Source: Verrucomicrobiales bacterium (lineage in GTDB: Bacteria > Verrucomicrobiota > Verrucomicrobiia > Verrucomicrobiales > DEV007). Taken from it: a DNA stretch of 64,000 bases. The DNA is taken from the NCBI GenBank assembly GCA_029213265.1, contig JARGNG010000011.1:62001-126000 (forward strand), in the 5' to 3' direction. The notes below the pieces were generated by a model. It was not told the DNA's origin, made no database searches, and worked only from the letters and a program-made list of their open reading frames with translations. Positions 8,636-17,583 of the stretch are shown one piece after another. How positions within the stretch are numbered: the stretch's first letter is position 1; each line of letters opens with the position of its first letter. A program made the position numbers and the translations under genes.

Positions 8636-10039
8636 TCACGCAAAAATCCCGTCGACCACTTCCCCGTAGACATCAGTCAGGCGAAAGTCGCGCCCGGCGT
8701 ATTGATAGGTGAGGCGCTCGTGATCGAGCCCCAACAGGTGTAAAATCGTGGCGTGCAAATCGTGCATGTGAACTTTGTCCTTCACCGCGTAGTAGCCGAA
8801 TTCGTCGGTCTCTCCGTAGGCGAGGCCGCCCTTGACACCGCCTCCGGCCATCCACATGCAGAATCCCTGCGGATTGTGATCGCGACCGTTGGCCCCCTGC
8901 ACGATCGGAGTGCGTCCAAACTCTCCTCCCCAGACCACCAGCGTATCCTCCAACAGGCCGCGCTGCTTCAGGTCACTCAGCAATCCGGCGATGGGCTTGT
9001 CGACCGCGAGCGAGTTCTTTTCGTGCCCCGCTTTCAGATTGCCGTGCTGATCCCACACATTCGGAGTCGACACCTGGATGTAGCGCACGCCTGATTCGGC
9101 AAAGCGACGGGCGAGAAGACATTGGCGACCGAAGTTATCGGTCTCCTTCGTTCCGATTCCGTAAAGTTCGCGAATGTGCTCCGGTTCACTTTCCATGTCG
9201 ATGACGGGAGGTGCCGACGCCTGCATTCGGAAAGCCATCTCCATCGATTTGATCATTCCCTCGACCGGGGAATGCTGGGTCCGCTCGTAGTGCTCGCGAT
9301 TAATGGCCTGCAGCATCCGCAGTTTGCGCTGCTGGATCGACTCCGGAGATCGCGCTTTCAGAAAGTCGAACGTAGAGTCTTTGCCCAGCGAGCCATTCCG
9401 CCCGATCGTGGTGGCCTGATGTGCCGCGGGCAGAAACGCCGGCCCGTAATTTCGTGGACCTCCGTGGGTCGCCGAGGGACTGATGCTAACAAAGCCGGGC
9501 AGGTCCGAATTCTCCGTCCCGAGCCCGTAACTGACCCACGATCCCACCGAGGGGCGGACGAAATTGTCGGTTCCGGTATGGAGCATGCAGACGGCCTGTC
9601 CATGAGACTGCCCCTTGCTCTGCATCGAGCGAATCACGCACAGGTCGTCGACATGCTGCGCGACGTTCGGAAACAACTCGCTGACCCACAGTCCGGATTG
9701 TCCGTGTTGATCAAATTCCCAGGGAGATCCCATCAACTTCGCCTGGCTCGTCGCAGTCGGGTCGAGATTCTTCGCCGGAGCAAAGGGAAGCCGCTCACCA
9801 TCCCGCTTTTGCAGATCCGGTTTGTAGTCAAAGGTATCGACCTGAGACGGTCCGCCATGCATGAAAAGAAAAATGACTCGCTTCGCCCGGGGGGCATGAT
9901 GGAATCCGTTCCGTCCACCCACACCCGCCGCCTGAGCCAGTCCGGACAGGGCCAGTGATCCAAACCCGCAGGCCGCTGACTGGAGAACAGTTCGACGCGA
10001 AAAGCTGGGAGGATCGAATTGATGACAGGACGTGTTCAT
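8636..10039 (-). CDS. DUF1501 protein, Tat-type leader, paired with PSD1
   Basis: 467 residues. The start ATG (10039-10037) follows the stop of the PSD1 gene with one base between them (TGATATG), so the two are translationally coupled; the longer frame to 10087 would run into that gene. The N-terminus has a twin-arginine-like leader ([20 protein letters not shown]). DUF1501 has an alkaline-phosphatase/sulfatase-like fold; visible signatures are [57 protein letters not shown] and [20 protein letters not shown]. There is no formylglycine motif. Family substrate is unknown; cooperation with the exported cytochrome partner is inferred from conserved pairing, which recurs at 36412. Confidence 0.93.
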   Translation of the reverse strand: MNTSCHQFDPPSFSRRTVLQSAACGFGSLALSGLAQAAGVGGRNGFHHAPRAKRVIFLFMHGGPSQVDTFDYKPDLQKRDGERLPFAPAKNLDPTATSQAKLMGSPWEFDQHGQSGLWVSELFPNVAQHVDDLCVIRSMQSKGQSHGQAVCMLHTGTDNFVRPSVGSWVSYGLGTENSDLPGFVSISPSATHGGPRNYGPAFLPAAHQATTIGRNGSLGKDSTFDFLKARSPESIQQRKLRMLQAINREHYERTQHSPVEGMIKSMEMAFRMQASAPPVIDMESEPEHIRELYGIGTKETDNFGRQCLLARRFAESGVRYIQVSTPNVWDQHGNLKAGHEKNSLAVDKPIAGLLSDLKQRGLLEDTLVVWGGEFGRTPIVQGANGRDHNPQGFCMWMAGGGVKGGLAYGETDEFGYYAVKDKVHMHDLHATILHLLGLDHERLTYQYAGRDFRLTDVYGEVVDGIFA

Positions 10040-10040
10040 A

Positions 10041-12911
10041 TCAGTCGAGGTAAAGAAATTCGGTCGAGGCGAGGAGGACGTGGGCAAGGTGACCCGTCGC
10101 GACGGCGAGATCCGCTTTCTCCTCCGATCCCCCGCTCAAATCCGCGATCAACCCGAGCCCCTGTTGCAACTCAACAGGGTTGGGTGCCCGACCCAACAGG
10201 GTTTGGTAAAGCCAGGTGACTTCCTCTCCGGGACGTGATGCGTTTTGCGTGGCCAGGTTCCCGAGCAATCCGGCCTGCTTGTGGATAAACTCACTGTTTA
10301 GCAAATAAAGCGCCTGCGTCGGAACGGTGGTCTGAGATCGCTGCCCGGATACGAGGTCCGGATTGGCCGCGTCAAAAACCGCGAGTTCGGTCGCGGGATT
10401 GTTGCGCGCTACGGGCAGATAGACCGTCCGCTTTTTCTCTTTGGCAAAGGACAAGGGCTTGTCGAGATCCACCCCGTGCTTCGACGCGGTCGCAAAGGCC
10501 GGTTCACGATCGAGTTCCCCTGACATGAATAGAATACCGTCGCGAATTTCCTCCGCAGTGAGACGGCGGCGGTTCTGTCGACTGAACCATTGGTTGGCCG
10601 GATCGGCTTCTGTGATTTCCGGAGCTGCGGCGCTACTCATCCGATAGGCCTCTGAGGTCGCGATCTCGCGCACGAGCGATTTGATCGACCCACCGCTCTC
10701 GCGGAAAGTGAAAGCGAGATACTCGAGTAATTCAGGGTGGGTCGGCGGGGTTCCCAGCCTCCCGAAGTTGTCGACTGATTCGACGATTCCGCGTCCAAAG
10801 AGGTGCAGCCAGATGCGATTGACCATGACCCGGTCGAGCAGGCCGCTTTCCGGATTCACGATCCATTCCGCAAGCTGAAGCCGGCCGCTTTCACCCTCCT
10901 CAATCTTCGGATCCGGACCGTCATAGAGAACTTTCAGGAAATTCCGCGGAACAACCGCCCCTAACTGATTCACCTCTCCACGAACCCGGAGATGAACGTC
11001 CTGCGCCTTCGCCGCATCGCGGGGAGCCATCGCGACCTCTTCATCCTTGAGATCGTTGATCAACTTGTTGAGTTCCTTTTTGAGGTCACCCTCCGACATC
11101 CGGAAGAGCGGATCGATATCGCTCTCGTTGACGGCATCGACGGCCATCGCTTCGCGGGCGATGTCATCTACCGAGATGAACTGAACGGCGTCGACAATCA
11201 CATAACGTCCCTCTGTTCCATGCGTATCGAAGATCACCTCGACCTTGCCGCCCTTCTCAAAATCGAACTGACCGATCGGCTGAAAAAGCCCCCCGATCTT
11301 CGGGGTGATCGTTTCATCGAGAGAGACCCGGTGCTTTCCGTCCCGCGCCACGACCGTGATAGGAACCTTATCCGCCCGATTGCCACTCGGACTGTAGGCG
11401 ACCCGGACTTCGTAGATTCCGCTCTCGGGAAGGCTCGCCCGAAAGATCGCGCGGTTCTCCCCTTTCCCCTTCTGATCATCGTGCACGTATTTTGCTCCGA
11501 AGCGGTTGGAGGAATAGGTGGAGTCCTTCCAGTTACCGATTAACTCGGCGTCCTCCTCATCGTAGATCACTCCGGCGAGGGGGAGATTTCCGAGCGCCAT
11601 CTTGCCGCCGGCTTTCTTCATGAAACTCTTTTCCACAGTCAGGCGCATCGCCAGTTGAAGGCGCTCGACCTTCTTCTTCAGCTCTTCGCCCTCTTCGCCG
11701 GGAACGGGCAGGGCGCGCTCGATCCAGCTCGCGACATTCACGCAGCCGTTGCGGGTTCCCGTGACGACCTCGGTCGATCGAAAGATGCCGGCGACCGCGT
11801 AGTAGTCTTCCTGCGAAACTGGATCAAACTTGTGATCATGACAACGCGCACATCCTAACGTTAACCCGAGAAAGGCCCGCCCCATCGTGTCGACCTGTTC
11901 ATCCACGGTGTCGAGCCAGAGCTTTTCCTTGTCCCGTTCCGTCAGCATTTTCGGACCGAGCGAGAGAAAGGTCGCAGCGATCAACTGCTCGGCGCGCTGC
12001 TGATCATTCTCCCACGGAAGCAAATCGCCCGCCAACTGGGCACGGACAAAATCGTAGTAGGACAGATCGCGATTGAAGGAGTCGATGACCCAGTTCCGAT
12101 ATCGCCACGCCTGGTAGAAGGTGAAATTCCGGTCTCCCCCGTTCGAATCCGCATAGCGGGCCACATCAAGCCAGTGGCGCCCCCACTTTTCGCCGAAGGC
12201 GGGACGGGAGAGAAGATCGTCCACAACGAGGGAAAACGCATCCTCCGAAGAGTCACTGAGAAATGCGGCCACTTCATCAGAGGTCGGCGGAAGCCCCGTC
12301 AGGTCGTAGTGGACGCGACGAATGAGTCGCTCCGGGGTCGCCTCGCTGGCCGGCCGAATACCTTCTTCGCCCAACCTGGCCAAAAGAAATCGATCTACCG
12401 TGCCAGACGCGTCGCCCCCGGGAACGGATGGTTTTTGCAGCGGTCGGTAGGCCCACTTCTTGCGCTCTTCGTCATAGTCGATTTCCTTTTTCCTTACGGC
12501 TCCGGCAAGGGCCTCGCTCCTCGGATCCGGCGCCCCCATTGTCACCCATTCCTCCAGAATCGAGACCTCGTCTGCTTTCAAGCGCGACTTCGGAGGCATC
12601 TGCAAATCTTCGTCCGTATAGCGAATTGCGTGGATGAGCAGGCTTCCGTCGGCATCTCCGGGAAGTACGGTCGGTCCGGCATCGCCACCTTCCGCCCAAC
12701 CTGCTTTTCGATCCAACCAGAGACCGCCTTTGCGCTTTCCCTCCTGCTCGGAGTGACACCCATAGCAGTTCCCGATCAGAATCGGGCGGACTTTGCTCTC
12801 GAAAAACGCCAATCCAGCAGCACGTTCCTTCGCAACCTCCCCGGTAGCGGAGAGAGAACACGGAAGCAACGCCAGCGTCAAAAGCGCGATTTTTCGGGGG
12901 AAAGACGTCAT
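10041..12911 (-). CDS. PSD1 cytochrome / DUF1549 / DUF1553 protein with golvesin-like insert
   Basis: 956 residues. Signal peptide ([22 protein letters not shown]), then a PSD1 haem site CYGCH in [17 protein letters not shown], the [14 protein letters not shown] block, DUF1549 ([49 protein letters not shown] with a second CARCH haem-like motif) and DUF1553 ([70 protein letters not shown]). Between DUF1549 and DUF1553 lies an about 130-residue beta-rich insert ([20 protein letters not shown] through VIVDAVQFI) resembling golvesin/xanthan-lyase carbohydrate-binding-like domains. Exported; may be a cell-surface or periplasmic redox protein acting on carbohydrate. First gene of a two-gene operon with DUF1501. 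Confidence 0.94.
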   Translation of the reverse strand: MTSFPRKIALLTLALLPCSLSATGEVAKERAAGLAFFESKVRPILIGNCYGCHSEQEGKRKGGLWLDRKAGWAEGGDAGPTVLPGDADGSLLIHAIRYTDEDLQMPPKSRLKADEVSILEEWVTMGAPDPRSEALAGAVRKKEIDYDEERKKWAYRPLQKPSVPGGDASGTVDRFLLARLGEEGIRPASEATPERLIRRVHYDLTGLPPTSDEVAAFLSDSSEDAFSLVVDDLLSRPAFGEKWGRHWLDVARYADSNGGDRNFTFYQAWRYRNWVIDSFNRDLSYYDFVRAQLAGDLLPWENDQQRAEQLIAATFLSLGPKMLTERDKEKLWLDTVDEQVDTMGRAFLGLTLGCARCHDHKFDPVSQEDYYAVAGIFRSTEVVTGTRNGCVNVASWIERALPVPGEEGEELKKKVERLQLAMRLTVEKSFMKKAGGKMALGNLPLAGVIYDEEDAELIGNWKDSTYSSNRFGAKYVHDDQKGKGENRAIFRASLPESGIYEVRVAYSPSGNRADKVPITVVARDGKHRVSLDETITPKIGGLFQPIGQFDFEKGGKVEVIFDTHGTEGRYVIVDAVQFISVDDIAREAMAVDAVNESDIDPLFRMSEGDLKKELNKLINDLKDEEVAMAPRDAAKAQDVHLRVRGEVNQLGAVVPRNFLKVLYDGPDPKIEEGESGRLQLAEWIVNPESGLLDRVMVNRIWLHLFGRGIVESVDNFGRLGTPPTHPELLEYLAFTFRESGGSIKSLVREIATSEAYRMSSAAAPEITEADPANQWFSRQNRRRLTAEEIRDGILFMSGELDREPAFATASKHGVDLDKPLSFAKEKKRTVYLPVARNNPATELAVFDAANPDLVSGQRSQTTVPTQALYLLNSEFIHKQAGLLGNLATQNASRPGEEVTWLYQTLLGRAPNPVELQQGLGLIADLSGGSEEKADLAVATGHLAHVLLASTEFLYLD

Positions 12912-12940
12912 CTATAATGGATAAAGGTTACTCTGCGGTG

Positions 12941-13011
12941 TTTTGGACAGAGAAAACAGGACGCAATAGAGCCAATCGGGATTTCAGATCCTCAAATATT
13001 CGTGTCCAAAA
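12941..13011. promoter_or_regulatory. Divergent shared motif: candidate ECF-sigma promoters
   Basis: The motif TGTCCAAAA occurs at 13003-13011 on the plus strand and at 12949-12941 on the minus strand, forming a 9-bp inverted pair that reads outward to the sigma gene (ATG 13044) and the PSD1 gene (ATG 12911). In both directions the motif continues nnCCG, then nine bases, then CTT(A/T). Two independent promoter elements of the same type is the simplest reading; they are the right distance from the starts for ECF-type promoters. That the neighbouring sigma factor recognises them is inference. Confidence 0.55.
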
Positions 13012-13043
13012 TTCCGAATCCCTGACTTATTCTAGTGAATACC

Positions 13044-13595
13044 ATGGCGAAAGAGACATCAGAGAACGAACGAACTGAAGCATTCCTGCGATTGCTCAAT
13101 GAGCACGAGCGACGGCTTGGGATCTATGTCACCGGGCTCATCACCTGTCCGCAGGATGCCCAGGATATTCTCCAGGAAGGCAAGATTGTGATGTGGCGGC
13201 AGTTCCATCAGTTTGAGCTCGGGACCAACTTCGCAGCCTGGGCCCGGCGGATTCTCTTTTACCAGATCCTTGCCCATCGCCGCCGATCCAAACGTGGAGC
13301 CTCCACCTCGCTTAGCGACCGGATGCTCGAAATGCTCAGTGAAGAATCGGAAACCGCGATTCGCGAAGACCGCTGGGTGAAACGTGAACAGGCACTGACC
13401 GGTTGTGTTTCCAGACTGTCCACCGACCATCGCGAAATCCTCGAAATGCGGTACCGTGATGAGGCATCCATTGAACGAATTTCCCACCGCACCGAACGAA
13501 CCGAGGGCGCCGTCTATCGCCTTCTTTCCCGGCTCCGAAAAAACCTCTACGAATGTGTCGAAAAGGAAATCGACCGTGACCTCTCTCAAGCATGA
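13044..13595 (+). CDS. ECF-type RNA polymerase sigma factor (Rhodopirellula/Verrucomicrobium family)
   Basis: 183 residues from the ATG at 13044; a GTG three codons upstream (13035) is an alternative. Region 2 is seen in DAQDILQEGKIVMWRQFHQF and FAAWARRILFYQILAHRRRS, and region 4 in LSTDHREILEMRYRDEASIE plus TERTEGAVYRLLSRLRKNL. There is no region 3, as expected of an ECF factor. This subfamily is expanded in PVC bacteria and usually pairs with a FecR-domain regulator, as here: the stop overlaps the FecR start by 4 bp (ATGA). Likely role: transcription of the divergent cytochrome/DUF1501 pair and of itself (see the shared motif in the upstream region). Confidence 0.93.
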   Translation: MAKETSENERTEAFLRLLNEHERRLGIYVTGLITCPQDAQDILQEGKIVMWRQFHQFELGTNFAAWARRILFYQILAHRRRSKRGASTSLSDRMLEMLSEESETAIREDRWVKREQALTGCVSRLSTDHREILEMRYRDEASIERISHRTERTEGAVYRLLSRLRKNLYECVEKEIDRDLSQA

Positions 13596-15010
13596 ACGAT
13601 ACCGAACGCGACGAACTCCTCGAACTGGCCCACGGCTACATCGAGCGATCACTCAGCCCCGAGCAAATCGCGGATCTGGAATCCCGGCTCGAAAGTAATG
13701 CGAAAGCCCGCCGTGTCTTCACTGATTTCACTCACGACCACGCCGCCCTGCACTGGGAGCAGTTGCCGGAAGATGAGGACAACTCCCTCGACGAGCTCGC
13801 TGACTTTCGACCCCGCCGCCTCCCCACTCTCTGGCAGACCTTCGCGGCGGCGGCCGTCATTTCCCTTCTCGCTCTAGTTCTCGTCCGTCCCCCGGTAGAG
13901 GAATCAGCAAACGCCTTCGCAACGATGGCAAAAACCGAGTCCGCCCGCTGGGAAAGCGGCACCCTCCCCACGGCCGAGGGAGCGAGGCTTTCCCCGGGTG
14001 TTCTGAAGTTGGTTCGCGGTCTTGCCACGATCCGCTTTGATTCCGGGGCGGAAGTCATTCTCGAAGCCCCGGCCGAGCTTGAGCTGGTCGATGATATGAA
14101 TTGCGTTCTCGTCAGTGGAACCGCGGTCGCCGAAGTCAGCGAGCCCGCCCAGGGATTCATCATCAAGACGCCGACGGCCAATGTGATCGATCACGGAACC
14201 CGTTTTGCGGTGAATGTGAATCGAAACACCGGGGCAACGAAAACGCAGGTCTTTGATGGCCTGGTCGAAGTCGAGCTACCCGGATCCGGAGAGAGCGTTC
14301 AACTCAAAACCGGTCAGGGAAACTTTGTCGCGGGGACTGATCTCGGAGTCGTGAGCAATGGCCCGGAAGAAGAAACCTGGGCGTCCCTGGCCCGCCCGGC
14401 TGCGCGGGGGGAAAACTGGAAGACGATCACGACGGCGGATCCCGGAGGAAAAGATGGCTATGTCTGGGGCGGAAAACCCAACGACCATGTTTCCGATGAG
14501 TTGCTGCTTCTGAAAAACAGCAGTGATCTGGCCGGTCCTCATCGCAAGGCGTATCTGCAGTTCGACCTGCAATCTGTTCCTGAAGGCTCGCTGGAAACGG
14601 CCGAGCTGAATTTGCGTTTCACGCCGACCGGCTGGGGCCTCGCCTCGCTCCTCGGAGACTCGCACTTCCGGGTGTATGGAATCAAGGAGGATGCTCTCGA
14701 CACTTGGGACCACCGCACCATGACCTGGGATTCAGCTCCCGCCAATGTCCGGGAAAACGGAACCGGCCTCGATCCTGACAAAACGAGTTTGCTGGGAGAA
14801 TTCACAATTCCCCGTGGGATCCAATCAGGGACCTTTGGGATTCGGGGAAAGAAGCTGACTGCCTTTCTGAACTCCGATGAGAATCGTAAAGCCTCGCTCG
14901 TGATTGTCCGGACGACGATGGAAACACGTGGCGGAGGTCTCGTCCACGCCATTGCGAGCGCCCGGCATCCCGTCCTCCCCGCCCCCACGCTGGCCGTGAA
15001 GACGAAGTGA
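13592..15010 (+). CDS. FecR-domain transmembrane regulator with C-terminal DNRLRE-like domain
   Basis: 472 residues. An N-terminal anti-sigma-like cytoplasmic part (LLELAHGYIERSLSPEQIAD, a small zinc-free helical bundle) is followed by one transmembrane helix (about residues 82-101) and a periplasmic FecR domain (LVRGLATIRFDSGAEVILEA, TPTANVIDHGTRFAVNV, GATKTQVFDGLVEVEL). The last about 200 residues form a DNRLRE-type beta-sandwich (KAYLQFDLQSVPEGSLETAE, DTWDHRTMTWDSAPAN, GEFTIPRGIQSGTFG), a domain otherwise seen in secreted carbohydrate-active proteins. The gene overlaps the sigma gene by 4 bp, so the pair is a sigma/regulator switch; the extra domain could be the external sensor. Target ligand is unknown. 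Confidence 0.88.
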   Translation: MNDTERDELLELAHGYIERSLSPEQIADLESRLESNAKARRVFTDFTHDHAALHWEQLPEDEDNSLDELADFRPRRLPTLWQTFAAAAVISLLALVLVRPPVEESANAFATMAKTESARWESGTLPTAEGARLSPGVLKLVRGLATIRFDSGAEVILEAPAELELVDDMNCVLVSGTAVAEVSEPAQGFIIKTPTANVIDHGTRFAVNVNRNTGATKTQVFDGLVEVELPGSGESVQLKTGQGNFVAGTDLGVVSNGPEEETWASLARPAARGENWKTITTADPGGKDGYVWGGKPNDHVSDELLLLKNSSDLAGPHRKAYLQFDLQSVPEGSLETAELNLRFTPTGWGLASLLGDSHFRVYGIKEDALDTWDHRTMTWDSAPANVRENGTGLDPDKTSLLGEFTIPRGIQSGTFGIRGKKLTAFLNSDENRKASLVIVRTTMETRGGGLVHAIASARHPVLPAPTLAVKTK

Positions 15011-15048
15011 GCGTCTGCCCCGCCGAATCACCCTTTCCTCCGCCCCTG

Positions 15049-15123
15049 CTCGCTCACGCTCGCTGCTACGATCCATCGAACGCGCATCCCTCTCCCCCCA
15101 AGGTAGCTCCGAGCGTGAGCGAG
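15049..15123. repeat. Inverted-repeat intergenic element (CTCGCTCACGCTCG family, copy 1)
   Basis: A perfect 14-bp inverted pair: CTCGCTCACGCTCG at 15049-15062 and CGAGCGTGAGCGAG at 15110-15123, extended imperfectly to about 21 bp by flanking GCTAC/GTAGC. It fills the convergent gap between the FecR gene and the sulfatase gene. A related element with the same arm lies at 30083-30160. Confidence 0.65.
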
Positions 15124-15133
15124 TAAGGCCTCC

Positions 15134-16495
15134 TCACTTATGCCAGTCCGCGCCGTCGGACATGATGCTGGCATTGATCCCGAGCAGCTTTGCTTTCAGC
15201 TCCTCAACCAACTCCCCATTTTCCCCGGCCAGATTGGTCTCCTGGTTAGGATCGGCCTCGAGATCAAACAGCTGAAAGTTCGTATAGCCCCCGCCCTTGA
15301 TCGCCGGGATCCACGACTCCTCGAACATATTGCTCGTCGAAAGCTCATAGGCAGGATCGGCAACCAAAGACCACTTCCCGTGCCGCATCGCGACGACGGG
15401 ACGAGACTTTTGCAAATGCCAGAAAAGCGGCTGGTGCCTGCGGAAGGATTCCCCCTCCCCTTTCAAGATCGCCGAAAGATCGCTTCCATCGAGATGAACT
15501 CCCTCCGGCTTCTCCAATCCTAACAATCCACAAACCGTCGGCAGGATGTCGACGATTCCCGCCGGCTCCGTCGCGACGACGCCTTCCCCGATCACCCCGG
15601 GCCAGTGAAAAATTCCCGGAACGCGAATGCCGCCTTCCCAGTTCATTCCTTTTCTCCCCCGCAATCCACCGGTCCGGTCATCGCGGTAGCTTCCATTGTC
15701 GGAGGCGTAGATGATCAAAGTATCCTCCGGGGCGCCCATTTTCCGGAGTTTGGCGACGAGCCGCCGGATCGCCCGATCCGTGTTGTCGATCGTGCCGGAG
15801 TAAACCGCCGCCTTGTCCTTGAGCTTTCCATAATCCGAAACAATTTCATCCGGCGCCGCAATCGGCGCATGGGGCTCATGAAACCAGACGTTCAGAAAAA
15901 ACGGGGCCTCCGGATCGCGATGGTGGTCGAGCCATTCAATCGCCTCATCGACGACGAGCTGACAGGAATAGCCTTCCAGTTTCCCGACCGGTTCCCCGTT
16001 GCGAATGAAAGTCTCCGGATTGTGGTGGCTCGGCTCCGCGTTGTTCCAGGTCGCAAACCAGTGGTCGAAACCATGTTTATCGGGAGTCGGTTTATCAAAC
16101 TTCTCAGAGGGAAGCCCCAGGTGCCACTTTCCGACATGGGCCGTGGAATACCCGGCTCCCTTCAGAATTTCAGCCAGCGTCACTTCGCGCTCGAGAAGAT
16201 GGGACTTCTGCCCTTCATCAAAAATCCAGCTGTAGACTCCGGCCCGAATATGATGACGCCCCGTCAGCAAGGTGGCCCGGGAAGGAGAACAAACGGCACA
16301 TCCCGAATAAAAGGTCTGAAAACGGGTTCCGTGCGCAGCGAGGTCGTCGAGCGTCGGCGTTTTGACGGGACCGTCGTAGCAGCCAATGTCCTGATACCCG
16401 AGGTCGTCAGCGAGGAGCATAACGACGTTCGGTTTTTCTGCGGAGAACAGCGGAACAGTGAGGAGGCACAGAAAGAGAACAATAGGGCGAATCAT
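15134..16495 (-). CDS. Secreted Cys-type sulfatase (arylsulfatase A-like)
   Basis: 453 residues with a signal peptide (MIRPIVLFLCLLTVPLFSA). The family S1 sulfatase fold is intact: metal-binding NVVMLLADDLGYQDIGCYDG (Asp30, Asp31), the formylglycine motif CSPSR (Cys69-Arg73) in AVCSPSRATLLTG, YSTAHVGKWHLG, and the second metal site IYASDNGSYRDD. It hydrolyses a sulfate ester on an extracellular or periplasmic substrate after Cys69 is converted to formylglycine; the anaerobic or aerobic maturase is not in the window. Convergent with the sigma/FecR pair; likely part of a sulfated-polysaccharide module with the cytochrome/DUF1501 genes, by proximity. Exact substrate cannot be read from sequence. 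Confidence 0.94.
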   Translation of the reverse strand: MIRPIVLFLCLLTVPLFSAEKPNVVMLLADDLGYQDIGCYDGPVKTPTLDDLAAHGTRFQTFYSGCAVCSPSRATLLTGRHHIRAGVYSWIFDEGQKSHLLEREVTLAEILKGAGYSTAHVGKWHLGLPSEKFDKPTPDKHGFDHWFATWNNAEPSHHNPETFIRNGEPVGKLEGYSCQLVVDEAIEWLDHHRDPEAPFFLNVWFHEPHAPIAAPDEIVSDYGKLKDKAAVYSGTIDNTDRAIRRLVAKLRKMGAPEDTLIIYASDNGSYRDDRTGGLRGRKGMNWEGGIRVPGIFHWPGVIGEGVVATEPAGIVDILPTVCGLLGLEKPEGVHLDGSDLSAILKGEGESFRRHQPLFWHLQKSRPVVAMRHGKWSLVADPAYELSTSNMFEESWIPAIKGGGYTNFQLFDLEADPNQETNLAGENGELVEELKAKLLGINASIMSDGADWHK

Positions 16496-16752
16496 GAAAG
16501 CAAGATGCCGAAGAACGATGCCGCTGTCACGGTCGCAATGACGCCTTTGGTTCAGGCGTCGGGGAGTAATCCGGCGAAGGTGAACGTGGCGACGCGGTCT
16601 CCTTTAAAAACCGAGAGATTGAATCATGCGGACAGAATCCATTCATTAGATATTCCAGATTCGATCGGCCACCGTAAACACCGAGCACGGTTCCTGATCC
16701 AATCCCGCCCTTTCGCTGTAAGTTTCCTATCCCCATTCCGTCTTTTTCTAGC
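16496..16752. other. Intergenic region between divergent sulfatase and DUF5069 genes
   Basis: 257 bp without a convincing gene. It holds one clear hairpin, GACGCCT-ttggttc-AGGCGTC at 16540-16560, without a following T-run, so it is not a typical terminator. Promoters for the sulfatase (minus) and DUF5069 (plus) must lie here, but I cannot place them with confidence. Confidence 0.5.
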
Positions 16753-17199
16753 ATGAGCGATTCATCTATCTCCGCCCCCGACCTATCCACCTCCTATCCC
16801 CGCAGCCCCCGGGTCTCCCTCGCTGGCTACGTCGTCGCCGCCCGGACTCTCGACAAGTGCCGCGCCGAAGTTGCCGGAACGCTGGGCGAATACCATTTCG
16901 ACTGCCCTCTCGACAAGCTCTTCTTCGACTTCACCGGCATCACCGCAGACCAGTTCCGGGAGCAGGTCGCGACGGGTGCCTCCGATGAGGAAATGGCGAC
17001 CTGGATCGAGGGAAATTCGAAGGTTTCAGAAAAGCGGGAGGTCATTCAGTGGAACAATGACCTCCGCTTCAAGCGCATCAGTGAAATGCCGATTGAGCTG
17101 CAGGAGTTCCTCGAAGGATACATCCCCGGGAACCTTCCCGAAGGACGTGTTGTCTACTACTGGTTCGACGTGTATGATATCGAAGAAGAGCGCCTGTAG
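16753..17199 (+). CDS. DUF5069 family protein
   Basis: 148 residues, cytosolic. The family pattern is clear: a Pro-Arg-Ser-Pro-Arg opening (STSYPRSPRVSLAGYVVAAR), RTLDKCRAEVAGTLGEYHFD, CPLDKLFFDFTGITADQF and a C-terminal GNLPEGRVVYYWFDVYDIEE. DUF5069 is common in verrucomicrobia and planctomycetes, with no assigned function. It lies 85 bp before rpmF; a promoter-like sequence separates them, so it is probably its own unit. Confidence 0.88.
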   Translation: MSDSSISAPDLSTSYPRSPRVSLAGYVVAARTLDKCRAEVAGTLGEYHFDCPLDKLFFDFTGITADQFREQVATGASDEEMATWIEGNSKVSEKREVIQWNNDLRFKRISEMPIELQEFLEGYIPGNLPEGRVVYYWFDVYDIEEERL

Positions 17200-17229
17200 A
17201 AATTGTGGGATTTCCAACGCATTCCCCCG

Positions 17230-17258
17230 TTGACTTTCCCTGAATTGCCGTTTAAGTG
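17230..17258 (+). promoter_or_regulatory. Sigma-70-like promoter upstream of rpmF
   Basis: TTGACT (17230-17235), a 17-bp spacer, then TAAGTG (17253-17258), 26 bp before the rpmF ATG. The -35 box is near consensus; the -10 box is weaker. Confidence 0.5.
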
Positions 17259-17284
17259 CGCGCTCCAACCAAATTTCTCTTGCT

Positions 17285-17467
17285 ATGGCAGTCCCGAAAC
17301 GTCGCACATCCAAAATGAAGAAGCGCCTCCGCCGCACCGGCCAGCGCTGGCGCGCCCGTAAACTCAACGTATGTTCTGAGTGCGGAAGTGCAGCACCTTC
17401 TCACATCGCCTGCCCCAGTTGCGGTTTCTACAAGGGCCGCCAGGTAATCACGGTAGACGAGCTCTAG
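17285..17467 (+). CDS. rpmF: 50S ribosomal protein L32
   Basis: 60 residues, normal length. Starts MAVPKRRTSKMKKRLRRTGQ with the basic L32 N-terminus, followed by a four-cysteine zinc ribbon (Cys30, Cys33, Cys43, Cys46: CSEC and CPSC) and ending GFYKGRQVITVDEL. It is upstream of plsX and fabH, the classic bacterial rpmF-plsX-fabH order that links ribosome and membrane lipid synthesis. A strong hairpin terminator follows the gene. Confidence 0.98.
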   Translation: MAVPKRRTSKMKKRLRRTGQRWRARKLNVCSECGSAAPSHIACPSCGFYKGRQVITVDEL

Positions 17468-17497
17468 GCTCTCCTCCGAATCCAAATTTTGACCGGC

Positions 17498-17530
17498 AAA
17501 GTCACCTCGAAAGAGGTGACTTTGTTGTTT
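17498..17530 (+). terminator. Rho-independent terminator/attenuator between rpmF and plsX
   Basis: Perfect 11-bp stem AAAGTCACCTC (17498-17508), GAAA tetraloop, GAGGTGACTTT (17513-17523), then GTTGTTTT. Located 30 bp after the rpmF stop and about 60 bp before plsX; it would limit read-through into the lipid genes. Confidence 0.85.
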
Positions 17531-17583
17531 TCAGGGTTGCATAATTTACCTCTCTATCCCTAGTGTGAGTCACTGATTCTACC

